From: Desulfotruncus alcoholivorax DSM 16058
GTDB lineage: Bacteria; Bacillota; Desulfotomaculia; Desulfotomaculales; Desulfallaceae
Direction: 5' to 3'
DNA length: 64,000 bases
Assembly (NCBI RefSeq): GCF_000430885.1
Contig: NZ_AUMW01000003.1
Location: 1 to 64,000, forward strand
The position numbers and the translations under genes were made by a program. Shown here piece by piece: positions 26,102 through 34,476 of this stretch. The first letter of the stretch is position 1. The number at the start of each line of letters is the position of its first letter. The notes beneath the pieces are model-generated. The model did not search any database. It was not told the DNA's origin and was given only the letters and a program-made list of their open reading frames with translations.

Positions 26102-28849
26102 GTGCGGAAAGGGCTTAAGTGGTTAACCATTGTAACAATAACGGCTATTATTTTATTTTTATTTATGGCCAAATGGTTTGCAAATCTTTACTTGGACTGG
26201 CTTTGGTTCGGGTCTCTCGGTTATGCAAGCATTTTTAAAACCATCTTATTATCAGAAATAGGGCTAAGAGTTTTAGTAGGCTTAAGTGCCTTTCTGTTTA
26301 TCTTTATAAACTTATTGTTTACTAGAAAGTACGTTTTGCAAGCTATTTCTTCAAGACAGTATTTTGAAAGTGAAGACGTTATCAACTTATATCAATCGCC
26401 GGTTAGCAAATATTTAACCCCAAGGTTGTTAACAGTAACTTACCTGGCTATAAGTGCAGTGCTTGGACTTTTTATCAGCACCGCTATAACCGGGGACTGG
26501 GTAATAATTCAAAAATTTATAAACGCAACAGCTTTTGGTTTAAGCGATCCCATTTTTAATCAAGATATTGGTTACTATGTCTTTAAACTGCCTTTTTACC
26601 AGTTCATTTACAGACTGGTAACCTGGTTTATAATAATAGCTGCCTTCAGCATCGGCCTGGTTTATTTCATTTCCGAAACCGGTAGAAACGGCCTTGGTAA
26701 ACTGTTTAATTCAATTGGGGCCCGGGTCCATTTTTCTTTCCTGGCAGTTTTATTCTTCCTTGCCCGCGCCTGGGGGTTTCGCCTGGAACAATATATGCTT
26801 TTATATTCCAACACAGGCGTTGTTTTTGGGCCGGGTTATACGGACATACACGCCAGATTGGTAGCCTTTAAGGCATTGTTATTAATTTCTATTGCTGTTG
26901 CCATTATTATTTTAATCAATTTGTTTATGCGCAAATTTAGATTAGTACTCTATAGCATTGGTATTTTATTATTGGCGTCAATAATACTTGGCGGAGTTTA
27001 CCCGGCACTTATACAGAGCCTATTGGTAAAACCCAACGAATTAAACAGGGAATCACCCTATATTGCAAATTCGATTAAGTATACCAGGTTAGCATATGGA
27101 CTGGACAAAGTTGCAACCAAGCCATTCCCGGCAGGAAATGTTTTATCCGGTCAGGATATAGAAAACAGCCAGGGAATTATTAACAATATCAGGCTGTGGG
27201 ACTGGAGGCCGTTGACTCAAACATACGGGCAATTACAAGAGATAAGACCATATTATGATTTGAAAAATATTGATATTGACCGCTATAAAATAGATAATCA
27301 ATACAGGCAGGTCATGTTGGCAGCCAGGGAACTTGACCAGAAGCAATTGCCGGAGCAAGCCCAGACTTGGATTAACATGCGTTTAAAATACACGCATGGT
27401 TATGGAATTGCCATGAATCCGGTAAATGAAATGACCAGTGAAGGGTTGCCCAATTTCTTTATCCAAAACATACCACCTGCCAGCAGTATTAATAAAAAGG
27501 TAGCACGGCCGGAAGTATACTTTGGAGAATTAACCGATAGTTACGTTATTGTTAACACAAAAACAAAGGAATTTGACTATCCCATTGGTGGAAATGAAAA
27601 TGCCTATTCAACGTATAGGGGTAGCTATGGGGTAAAAACCGGGGGATTGTTTAGAAGAGCAATATTTGCCCTGGCCTTTGCCGATTACAAAATACTACTT
27701 GCTACTGACTTGCAAAATTCTAGTCAATTTCTTTATTACCGTAACATTAAAGAGAGAGTTCCAAGGAAGTTGGCACCGTTCCTTAGTTTTGACAGCGATC
27801 CCTATATCGTTTTGGATGATGCCGGTAACCTCCAATGGATGTGGGATGCTTATACTACTTCCGACATGTACCCTTATTCAGAGCCATTTAATAATAATGC
27901 AAATTACATTCGCAATTCCGTTAAAGTTGTTATAAACGCTTATACCGGACAAGTTGACTTTTATGTTAGCGATAAAACAGACCCTGTTATTAAAACTTAT
28001 GAAAAAATCTTCCCCGGAGTTTTTAAGCCTATTGAACAAATGCCTGGTGATTTAAAAAAACATATTCGGTATCCGGTTGATTTGTTTAATATCCAGGCCC
28101 AAAAATATGCCGTTTATCACATGACTGATACTGAAATGTTTTACAATCAAGAAGATAAATGGAATCTTCCCACTGAAAAGTTCTTTGACCAGGAAGAGAA
28201 TATGGAGCCATATTACACCATTACCAGATTGCCCGACGGCACAAATCCTGAATATGTTTTAATCTTGCCTTTTACACCAAAGAATAAAACAAATATGATT
28301 GCTTGGATGGCTGCCAGATCAGATGCCCCCAACTATGGTGATCTATTGGTTTATGAGTTTCCCAAGCAACAGCTGGTCTACGGTCCAATGCAAATCGAAG
28401 CCAGAATTGATCAAGACACAACAATTTCTCAACAGTTAACCCTGTGGAATCAACGGGGATCGTCGGTAATTAGGGGTAACCTGTTAGTTATACCGGTCAA
28501 GAACTCACTGCTTTATGTGGAACCAATTTACTTGCAGGCTGAACAAAGCAAAATGCCTGAATTGCGGCGGGTTGTCGTAGCCCATGGAGATAAAGTGGTA
28601 ATGGAACCTACACTTGATATGGCTCTAAATAAAATTTTTGGTACACCTGTTAAAACCGGGCAAGAATCTGTTGCAACAGAGCCAAGGACTGATCAAACAA
28701 ATACCATACAGGAACTGATAAACCAGGCCAATGACTTATATAACCAAGCCCAGGATAGGTTAAAGAACGGAGATTGGGCCGGCTATGGCGAGGCAATAAG
28801 TAAGCTAAAAGAAGTTTTAGGAGCTATGTCTGAATCTGTTAAACAATAA
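26102..28849 (+). CDS. UPF0182 family membrane protein
   Basis: A 915-residue protein with seven or so membrane segments in the first 300 residues and a large soluble domain after, the architecture of the UPF0182 (COG1615) family of unknown function. Family-type segments include LYLDWLWFGSLGYASIF near the N-terminus and the conserved RLKYTHGYGIAMNPVNEMTSEGLPNFFI in the extracellular part. The C-terminal 60 residues (QELINQANDLYNQAQDRLKNGDW) form a coiled-coil-like tail. Start GTG at 26102 after AAGGAGG; an upstream in-frame ATG (26075) precedes that site. Confidence 0.9.
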   Translation: MRKGLKWLTIVTITAIILFLFMAKWFANLYLDWLWFGSLGYASIFKTILLSEIGLRVLVGLSAFLFIFINLLFTRKYVLQAISSRQYFESEDVINLYQSPVSKYLTPRLLTVTYLAISAVLGLFISTAITGDWVIIQKFINATAFGLSDPIFNQDIGYYVFKLPFYQFIYRLVTWFIIIAAFSIGLVYFISETGRNGLGKLFNSIGARVHFSFLAVLFFLARAWGFRLEQYMLLYSNTGVVFGPGYTDIHARLVAFKALLLISIAVAIIILINLFMRKFRLVLYSIGILLLASIILGGVYPALIQSLLVKPNELNRESPYIANSIKYTRLAYGLDKVATKPFPAGNVLSGQDIENSQGIINNIRLWDWRPLTQTYGQLQEIRPYYDLKNIDIDRYKIDNQYRQVMLAARELDQKQLPEQAQTWINMRLKYTHGYGIAMNPVNEMTSEGLPNFFIQNIPPASSINKKVARPEVYFGELTDSYVIVNTKTKEFDYPIGGNENAYSTYRGSYGVKTGGLFRRAIFALAFADYKILLATDLQNSSQFLYYRNIKERVPRKLAPFLSFDSDPYIVLDDAGNLQWMWDAYTTSDMYPYSEPFNNNANYIRNSVKVVINAYTGQVDFYVSDKTDPVIKTYEKIFPGVFKPIEQMPGDLKKHIRYPVDLFNIQAQKYAVYHMTDTEMFYNQEDKWNLPTEKFFDQEENMEPYYTITRLPDGTNPEYVLILPFTPKNKTNMIAWMAARSDAPNYGDLLVYEFPKQQLVYGPMQIEARIDQDTTISQQLTLWNQRGSSVIRGNLLVIPVKNSLLYVEPIYLQAEQSKMPELRRVVVAHGDKVVMEPTLDMALNKIFGTPVKTGQESVATEPRTDQTNTIQELINQANDLYNQAQDRLKNGDWAGYGEAISKLKEVLGAMSESVKQ

Positions 28850-28900
28850 AGTTAAATATGATCTAAATATGATTTTTATCAAGTAAAGGAGATGAGTTTA

Positions 28901-29047
28901 ATGTTTTTCGGAACCTGGTGGCAGGCAATAATTTTTGGTATTGTTACTACTGTTGGTATGCTGGCTGTTTGCGCCGCGTTTGCCAATGCCTGGAAGAAAT
29001 ACGAAGGAACTGAAGTACAGAAGCACTCATGTGATTCCCATCATTAA
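28901..29047 (+). CDS. Small membrane protein (48 aa)
   Basis: ATG at 28901, preceded by AAAGGAGATG, reads 48 codons to TAA 29047. MFFGTWWQAIIFGIVTTVGMLAVCAAFANA is one hydrophobic helix with a Trp pair at the interface, followed by WKKYEGTEVQ and a C-terminal HSCDSHH, a possible metal or haem/thiol site. It lies 51 bases after the UPF0182 gene and may belong to the same transcript. I know no family for it. Confidence 0.65.
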   Translation: MFFGTWWQAIIFGIVTTVGMLAVCAAFANAWKKYEGTEVQKHSCDSHH

Positions 29048-29068
29048 ACTAAATATAATGTAACGTAA

Positions 29069-29176
29069 CTATTCAGCATCTGTAACTACTTATGTGATAG
29101 GAGCCGGGAGCCAGAATGAGAGAACAGGGCTTGGGGCATTCTGACTACAGAATTCTGACTCCTGAATACTGAATAG
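29069..29176. repeat. Intergenic inverted-repeat element, REP/MITE-like
   Basis: Outer arms CTATTCAG (29069-29076) and CTGAATAG (29169-29176) match exactly; inner arms CAGAATG (29112-29118) and CATTCTG (29137-29143) also match. Two near-direct copies ATTCTGACTACAG and ATTCTGACTCCTG lie on the right. The 108-base unit has no coding frame and looks like a dispersed repeat. Confidence 0.55.
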
Positions 29177-29250
29177 CAACACTGCTAGTGATTGAACATA
29201 ATAATTACACTGAAACACTAGCAAACCGGTTACCGTCCTAAAATAACCTT

Positions 29251-29280
29251 ACTACCGGTAGGAAGCCGGTAGTTTTTTTT
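29251..29280 (+). terminator. Rho-independent terminator
   Basis: ACTACCGG (29251-29258) pairs with CCGGTAGT (29266-29273), followed by seven T. It isolates the hydrolase-pfkA pair from upstream genes. Confidence 0.85.
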
Positions 29281-29297
29281 AAGCAGGAGGGATTACC

Positions 29298-30071
29298 TTG
29301 CCCAATGTGGTTATTGATGGTACTGTTTATCATTATGCTGTAAAAATGCCTAAAAGAGATCCAGAATGTGCAATAGTTTTTGTGCACGGTGCAGGAGGCA
29401 ACCATAAGCACTGGATTAACCAGGTAGAAGGACTGGGTGAAAAGTATTTAACTGTAGCACTGGATTTGCCCGGACATGGATCGTCGGGTGGAACAGCCAC
29501 GAATAAACTAGAAGAATACACCGATTTTGTATATAATTTCAGCAGGCATGTTGTCGGCACCGGTTTTTACCTGGCAGGGCACTCCATGGGCGGTGCCATT
29601 GTTATGGATTTTGCTTTAAACTACTCAGAAGAGTTGCAAGGAATTATACTAATCGGAACAGGAGCAAAATTAAGGGTTGCCCCTGTAATGCTGGAAACTT
29701 TTGCTTCGGGCAAAAAGTTTCCCCAAATGATTGATTTTGCATACGGTAGCGATACGTCTAAAGAAATGCTGGCAAGAGCAAGACAGGAAATGGAAGTAAC
29801 CGATGCAGAAGTTTATTATAAAGATTTCCAAGCCTGTGACAGTTTCGATATTGTGGATCGACTACATTTGATTAACAGCTCATGTCTTATCATTGGGGCT
29901 TCACAAGACAAACTGACTCCAGCAAAATATAGTCTATATCTGGCTGAGAAGATCCAAAATTCCAAAGTAGATATAATTGATCATGCGGGACACATGATGA
30001 TGCTGGAAAGACCTCAAGAAGTTAACATAAAAATTGAACAATTTATCACAGAAAGAAGTGAAAACAAATGA
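29298..30071 (+). CDS. Alpha/beta hydrolase
   Basis: A 257-residue alpha/beta-fold hydrolase. The oxyanion segment is VFVHGAGGNHKHWINQ, the nucleophile Ser96 is in AGHSMGGA, the acid is in GASQDKLTP and the catalytic His in HAGHMMMLERP. No signal peptide, so cytosolic. Start TTG at 29298 after GGAGGG. The last four bases overlap pfkA, showing translational coupling, though the functional link is not obvious. Ester or thioester substrates are possible. Confidence 0.88.
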   Translation: MPNVVIDGTVYHYAVKMPKRDPECAIVFVHGAGGNHKHWINQVEGLGEKYLTVALDLPGHGSSGGTATNKLEEYTDFVYNFSRHVVGTGFYLAGHSMGGAIVMDFALNYSEELQGIILIGTGAKLRVAPVMLETFASGKKFPQMIDFAYGSDTSKEMLARARQEMEVTDAEVYYKDFQACDSFDIVDRLHLINSSCLIIGASQDKLTPAKYSLYLAEKIQNSKVDIIDHAGHMMMLERPQEVNIKIEQFITERSENK

Positions 30072-31165
30072 ATAGACCAGCGGTAAGAAGAATTGGCGTT
30101 TTAACCGGAGGGGGCGACGCTCCGGGTCTGAATGCTGTAATTAGGGCTGTTGTTAAAACAGCCGTGCGAGAATATGGTATGACGGTATTAGGTTTTGAAA
30201 ACGGTTTTGGTGGCCTGATAAAAAATCAGGTTAGAGAGCTGACAGAAAACGATGTAGTAGGCATTTTGCCAAGGGGTGGAACAATCCTCGGAACAACTAA
30301 CAGAGATAACCCTTTTCATTACCCGGTCGTTAAAGGTAACGAAAAAATTTTTGTTGATGTTTCAGACAGAATTTTTGAAAACGTAAGCATTCATGGAATC
30401 GAAGCGCTGGTAGTTATTGGTGGGGACGGCAGCCTTTCAATAGGGAAAGAACTATATGACAAAGGATTGAAAGTTGTGGGTGTCCCTAAGACTATTGATA
30501 ATGACTTATCGGCAACAGACCAAACGTTTGGTTTTGATACCGCGCTGACCACTGCAACTGAAGCTATTGACAAATTACATACCACAGCCGAATCACACCA
30601 CCGTGTCATGGTGCTGGAAGTTATGGGCCGGTATGCAGGGTGGATTGCCTTAGCCTCCGGGCTTGCAGGCGGAGCAGATGTTATTCTTATTCCGGAGATA
30701 CCCTATAATATTGATATAGTCGCAGAAAAAATCAACGCGCGAAGCCAGGAAAGGAAAAAGTTCAGTATTATAGTGGTTGCTGAAGGCGCCAAACCTATTG
30801 GAGGCGAAATGGTGGTGAATAAGCGTGTTGAAGACAGCTTTGACCCTGTGCGCCTGGGCGGTATAGGCAATGTTATTGCCCAGCAAATAGAATCCCTAAC
30901 AGGAAAAGAAACCAGGGTTACTGTTTTAGGGCACCTGCAAAGGGGCGGGTCACCTACGGCCTATGACCGGATTCTGGCTACCCGCTACGGAACAGGTGCA
31001 GTTAACCTGCTGGCAGAAGGAAAATTTGGGCGGATGGTATGTTTAAAAGGGCAGAACATTGAAGATGTACCTTTGGAACAAGCAATTGGCGAACTTCATA
31101 ATGTACCCGTACACGGTGAGTTGGTTAAAGTTGCAAGACAATTAGGAATATGTTTGGGCGATTAA
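30068..31165 (+). CDS. pfkA: 6-phosphofructokinase
   Basis: Phosphofructokinase of glycolysis, 365 residues. GGGDAPGLNAVIRA (14-27), the phosphoryl-donor loop GGDGS (118-122) and PKTIDND with catalytic Asp144 are clear. Gly121 predicts ATP use (PPi enzymes have Asp there), while Lys141 is the residue usual in PPi and group III enzymes. This G/K pair is that of ATP-dependent group III PFKs. Start ATG at 30068 overlaps the hydrolase stop (ATGA). Confidence 0.93.
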   Translation: MNRPAVRRIGVLTGGGDAPGLNAVIRAVVKTAVREYGMTVLGFENGFGGLIKNQVRELTENDVVGILPRGGTILGTTNRDNPFHYPVVKGNEKIFVDVSDRIFENVSIHGIEALVVIGGDGSLSIGKELYDKGLKVVGVPKTIDNDLSATDQTFGFDTALTTATEAIDKLHTTAESHHRVMVLEVMGRYAGWIALASGLAGGADVILIPEIPYNIDIVAEKINARSQERKKFSIIVVAEGAKPIGGEMVVNKRVEDSFDPVRLGGIGNVIAQQIESLTGKETRVTVLGHLQRGGSPTAYDRILATRYGTGAVNLLAEGKFGRMVCLKGQNIEDVPLEQAIGELHNVPVHGELVKVARQLGICLGD

Positions 31166-31279
31166 AGGTTACAGTAGCCGCATACTTTTTTTATCCTTCT
31201 GATGCCTAGTTAGCGGCATGGAGGTTTATCCTAAAAATTTGCCAATTACGGCCATGGACAAAGGAGGTAGGATATAAAG

Positions 31280-31552
31280 ATGATTATCAATTATCCTGAA
31301 GTCGCCGTTAAGGAGCTTATAGACGAAGTTCTTGATAGTTATATTTTAAAAAACCCGAGCACTTGCAGGTGCGAGCGGTGTCGCAACGATATAATGGCTT
31401 TAGCGTTAAACAACTTGCCTGTTAAATACGTCGTGACGGACCATGGTCGTATATATACTAAAGCAGTTTACGATCAAATAGGTGGCAAAGCACAAGTAAT
31501 TGCAGCACTAACATCTGCTATCCAAATAGTACAAAAAAATCCCAGACATTAA
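31280..31552 (+). CDS. ComFB-like late competence protein
   Basis: A 90-residue protein of the ComFB family (PF10719). The signature CRCERCRNDIMALALNNLPVKYVVTD with Cys29(-Arg-)Cys31 and Cys34 is diagnostic. In other bacteria ComFB-domain proteins have been linked to cyclic dinucleotide binding, though for this one no role is shown. Start ATG at 31280 after GGAGGTAGG. It stands alone. Confidence 0.85.
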   Translation: MIINYPEVAVKELIDEVLDSYILKNPSTCRCERCRNDIMALALNNLPVKYVVTDHGRIYTKAVYDQIGGKAQVIAALTSAIQIVQKNPRH

Positions 31553-31645
31553 TATGGCGTTAATAAATTTATCAGATTGGCATATAAATATCATTAAACA
31601 TAAATTTCCATTTAATATGTTTTTTGCTTAGCGGAGGTTTTGGAC

Positions 31646-32521
31646 ATGCACCTTGAACCACCTGTATTTAGGCCACCAAGCGAAGCATTTAGTTTAATTC
31701 TGCAACTTACTTTGGGGTGCCGCCATAACGCATGCACCTTTTGCGGCATGTATAAAGGGAAAAAGTTTCGGATTAAAACCTGGGAAGAAATAAAAAACGA
31801 TATCGACACTTGTGTAGAGCAGCTTAAAGATATTAACCGAGTTTTTTTAGCTGACGGAGATGCGCTGGCAACGCCGACACAACTTATTCAAGATACCGCC
31901 AGTTACCTTTTCAAGATGTTTCCAGGATTAGAAAGAATAAGTATGTACGCCGGCCCCAAAGATATTTTGGGAAAATCAACGGAAGAGCTAAAGGAAATTT
32001 GTTCTTCGGGTATTAAACTTTTGTATTTGGGTGTTGAAAGCGGTAATGATCAGATTCTAAATGCAGTTTGTAAAGGAGTAACCTCACGGCAAATGATAGA
32101 GGCCGGGAGTAAGGCACTTCAAGCCGGGTTTGAACTATCTGTCACGGTAATTAATGGACTTGGCGGAACTGAGTTGTGGCAAGAACATGCTATTGATACA
32201 GGTAAAGTGCTAACCGAAATTGACCCTACATATTTAGGGGCTCTAACGTTAATGGTTGTGCCCAATACTCCTCTTTATAATAAAGTTCAGCAAGGCACGT
32301 TTGTTATACCAGATTCCCGGGGAATATTAAAAGAACTAAAGTTATTAATCGAAAACACCAATTTAACTAAATGTGTTTTTCGGACTAATCATGCCTCAAA
32401 TTATTTGCCACTGCGCGGTGTTTTGAACCGGGATAAAGCTAATATCATGGGTGTATTAGATCGGGCTATTACAGAACCGGAAAAGATTCCGCTCAGACCC
32501 GATTATATTAGAGGATTATAA
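31646..32521 (+). CDS. Radical SAM protein, CX4CX2C type
   Basis: A 291-residue radical S-adenosylmethionine enzyme of unknown reaction. The 4Fe-4S site is Cys25-x4-Cys30-x2-Cys33 in LTLGCRHNACTFCGMYKG, one residue longer than the canonical CX3CX2C, as in a known subgroup with GCxHNxCxFCxMY. RVFLADGDALATP, SMYAGPKDIL and YLGVESGNDQIL follow in Elp3/MiaB-like order. Start ATG at 31646 with GGAGG at 31633-31637. A TTG 6 bases upstream is less likely. No peptide or maturase partner is nearby. Confidence 0.88.
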   Translation: MHLEPPVFRPPSEAFSLILQLTLGCRHNACTFCGMYKGKKFRIKTWEEIKNDIDTCVEQLKDINRVFLADGDALATPTQLIQDTASYLFKMFPGLERISMYAGPKDILGKSTEELKEICSSGIKLLYLGVESGNDQILNAVCKGVTSRQMIEAGSKALQAGFELSVTVINGLGGTELWQEHAIDTGKVLTEIDPTYLGALTLMVVPNTPLYNKVQQGTFVIPDSRGILKELKLLIENTNLTKCVFRTNHASNYLPLRGVLNRDKANIMGVLDRAITEPEKIPLRPDYIRGL

Positions 32522-32610
32522 ACATCAAAAACCTTGTTAACATAAATAGTGCGGTTAAAGAATTTCGTCTTGTCACCGCAGGGCTACCTCTTAAGGGATG
32601 GTGAGATTCG

Positions 32611-33789
32611 TTGGGCCTAAAAATCGGAGTATTTACCGATAGCTATCGGCCATATACCAGTGGTGTAGTACGTTCTATTGAAACTTTTACTGAAGAATTC
32701 CGAGCTCAAGGACATAAAACATATATCTTTGCTCCCGACTACCCTAATTGTAAAAAGGAATACGGCGTTTTTCGGTTTTCATCAATACCGGCGCCGACAA
32801 ATCATGAATATGCCCTGGCTATGCCTTTTTCAATAAGACTTCGTCCAACCCTAAAAAAATTAAACCTGGATATCATTCATGTACACTCACCTTTTTTACT
32901 GGGCCGTCTGGGGGCAAAGTATGCAAGAAAACTTAACGTTCCACTGGTTTTTACTTTTCATACCCTGTATGATCAGTATGTTCATTACATCCCTATTGGC
33001 CAAAATATTACCCGGGAGATCACCAAAAAATTTTGCACTGATTTTTGTAACAATTGTGATCTCATAATTGTACCGACGTCTGTCGTTGGCGAACGACTTA
33101 TTAATTGGGGCGTTAAAAGCAATATTAAAGCAATTCCGACAGGTATTAATGTCAGTGAATTTAAGATTAATCAAAAGGACTGGCTTTTTCAAAAGTTTAA
33201 TATAGACCCATCCTGTAAGTTGCTTATAAGCGTAGGGCGACTGGGCAAAGAGAAAAATTTTTCATTTCTTATTAATAGCTACAAACGCATAAGTGATTTA
33301 TTTCCGGATACCAGATTAGTCCTTGTAGGAAACGGTCCAGAAAGGGAATCGTTATCTAACCAGTGCGAAATTTTGGGTATAAGTGATAAAGTAATTTTTA
33401 CAGGAACATTAAACAAAGAAGAAATGGTAAAAGCATATAACAGCGCACATCTATTTGTATTTGCATCAGTTACAGAAACGCAGGGGTTAGTTGTGGGCGA
33501 AGCAAAGGCAGCAGGATTGCCGGTTGTCGCTGTAAAGGCTTTTGGTATTTCGGAAATGGTTGAGAATAATATAGATGGTTTTCTCACTGATTTAGACACG
33601 GATAAGTTTGTTGATAAAGCTATTAAAGTTTTGACCGATGAAGATCTAAGGAATGAAATGAGTAAAAATGCTATAATCAATGCAGAAAAGATATCTTCAC
33701 GAAGCTGCGCGAATTTACTGTTACATAGTTATTACGATATTATTGATGCTAATAAAAACAACACAAAGCTTCAAAGTTTTCCAACTTAA
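32611..33789 (+). CDS. Glycosyltransferase family 4 protein
   Basis: A 392-residue GT-B retaining glycosyltransferase. The N-terminal domain has GVFTDSYRPYTSGVVRSIETF and DIIHVHSPFLLG; the nucleotide-sugar domain has SVGRLGKEKNF, LVGNGPERESL and the donor-binding EX7E region VTETQGLVVGEAKAAGLPVVA. It resembles diacylglycerol glucosyltransferases and PimA-like mannosyltransferases that act on membrane lipids. Start TTG at 32611 after GGATGGTGAG. The acceptor cannot be told. Confidence 0.88.
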   Translation: MGLKIGVFTDSYRPYTSGVVRSIETFTEEFRAQGHKTYIFAPDYPNCKKEYGVFRFSSIPAPTNHEYALAMPFSIRLRPTLKKLNLDIIHVHSPFLLGRLGAKYARKLNVPLVFTFHTLYDQYVHYIPIGQNITREITKKFCTDFCNNCDLIIVPTSVVGERLINWGVKSNIKAIPTGINVSEFKINQKDWLFQKFNIDPSCKLLISVGRLGKEKNFSFLINSYKRISDLFPDTRLVLVGNGPERESLSNQCEILGISDKVIFTGTLNKEEMVKAYNSAHLFVFASVTETQGLVVGEAKAAGLPVVAVKAFGISEMVENNIDGFLTDLDTDKFVDKAIKVLTDEDLRNEMSKNAIINAEKISSRSCANLLLHSYYDIIDANKNNTKLQSFPT

Positions 33790-33837
33790 CAATTTAAGAA
33801 TAAGCTTACCATAATTGAAACTTGATGGAGGGTTATT

Positions 33838-34377
33838 GTGGAAGTCTGGCTGCCAGTAATATCTGGCTATTTGTTTATTTTTTGCGCTAGAGTTATAGAC
33901 ATGTCCCTGGATGTTCTACGGGTTTTGATGTTGATGCGAGATCGCAGGTTAATTGCGGCTGTTATCGGTTTTTTTGAGGTTTCTGTATTTGTACTGGCCT
34001 TAAATGAAGTTTTAAAGGGAGGTCTTACTGACCCGGGCAAAATAATTGCTTATGCTGGAGGATTTGCAACAGGTAACTTTATTGGAAGCCTTATTGAAGA
34101 GAGACTTGCTATGGGTTACCTATCAATTCAAATCTTTCCACCTAATAACCTAGTTAATCATTTTACAGAACTATTTCGAAACGAAGGCTTTGGCGTTACC
34201 TGCGTCAATGGGTTCGGAAGAGATGGGGAGAGAATGATTCTTTTTGTTCTGATAAAAAGGAAAGATTTAAATAGGGCGCTTCATATTATCAACAAAACGT
34301 GTCCAAATGCCTTTTTCAATGTTTCTGATGCAAAAAGAATTCACGGTGGGATCTTCCCGGTAAAAAAAGGGAAATAA
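33838..34377 (+). CDS. UPF0316 / DUF2179 membrane protein
   Basis: A 179-residue protein with three N-terminal membrane helices (about 4-24, 36-58 and 66-84) and a cytoplasmic C-terminal DUF2179 domain (FGVTCVNGFGRDGERMILFVLIKRKD). The segment ARVIDMSLDVLRVLMLMRDRR is a UPF0316 signature. Start GTG at 33838 after GGAGGG. Function unknown. Confidence 0.88.
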   Translation: MEVWLPVISGYLFIFCARVIDMSLDVLRVLMLMRDRRLIAAVIGFFEVSVFVLALNEVLKGGLTDPGKIIAYAGGFATGNFIGSLIEERLAMGYLSIQIFPPNNLVNHFTELFRNEGFGVTCVNGFGRDGERMILFVLIKRKDLNRALHIINKTCPNAFFNVSDAKRIHGGIFPVKKGK

Positions 34378-34391
34378 TAAACTGAATGTTC

Positions 34392-34419
34392 TCATGAGGG
34401 AGCAAATGTTCCTCCATGA
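34392..34419 (+). terminator. Weak hairpin after UPF0316 gene
   Basis: TCATG-AGGGA pairs with TTCCT-(C)-CATGA around a 7-base loop. No T tract. It may end the upstream transcript or mark the leader of the selenoprotein gene. Confidence 0.35.
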
Positions 34420-34476
34420 AAATTTAGGTTAACATAAATTTTAGTTTACATAAAATAGTTTAAAAGGGGTTAAAAG

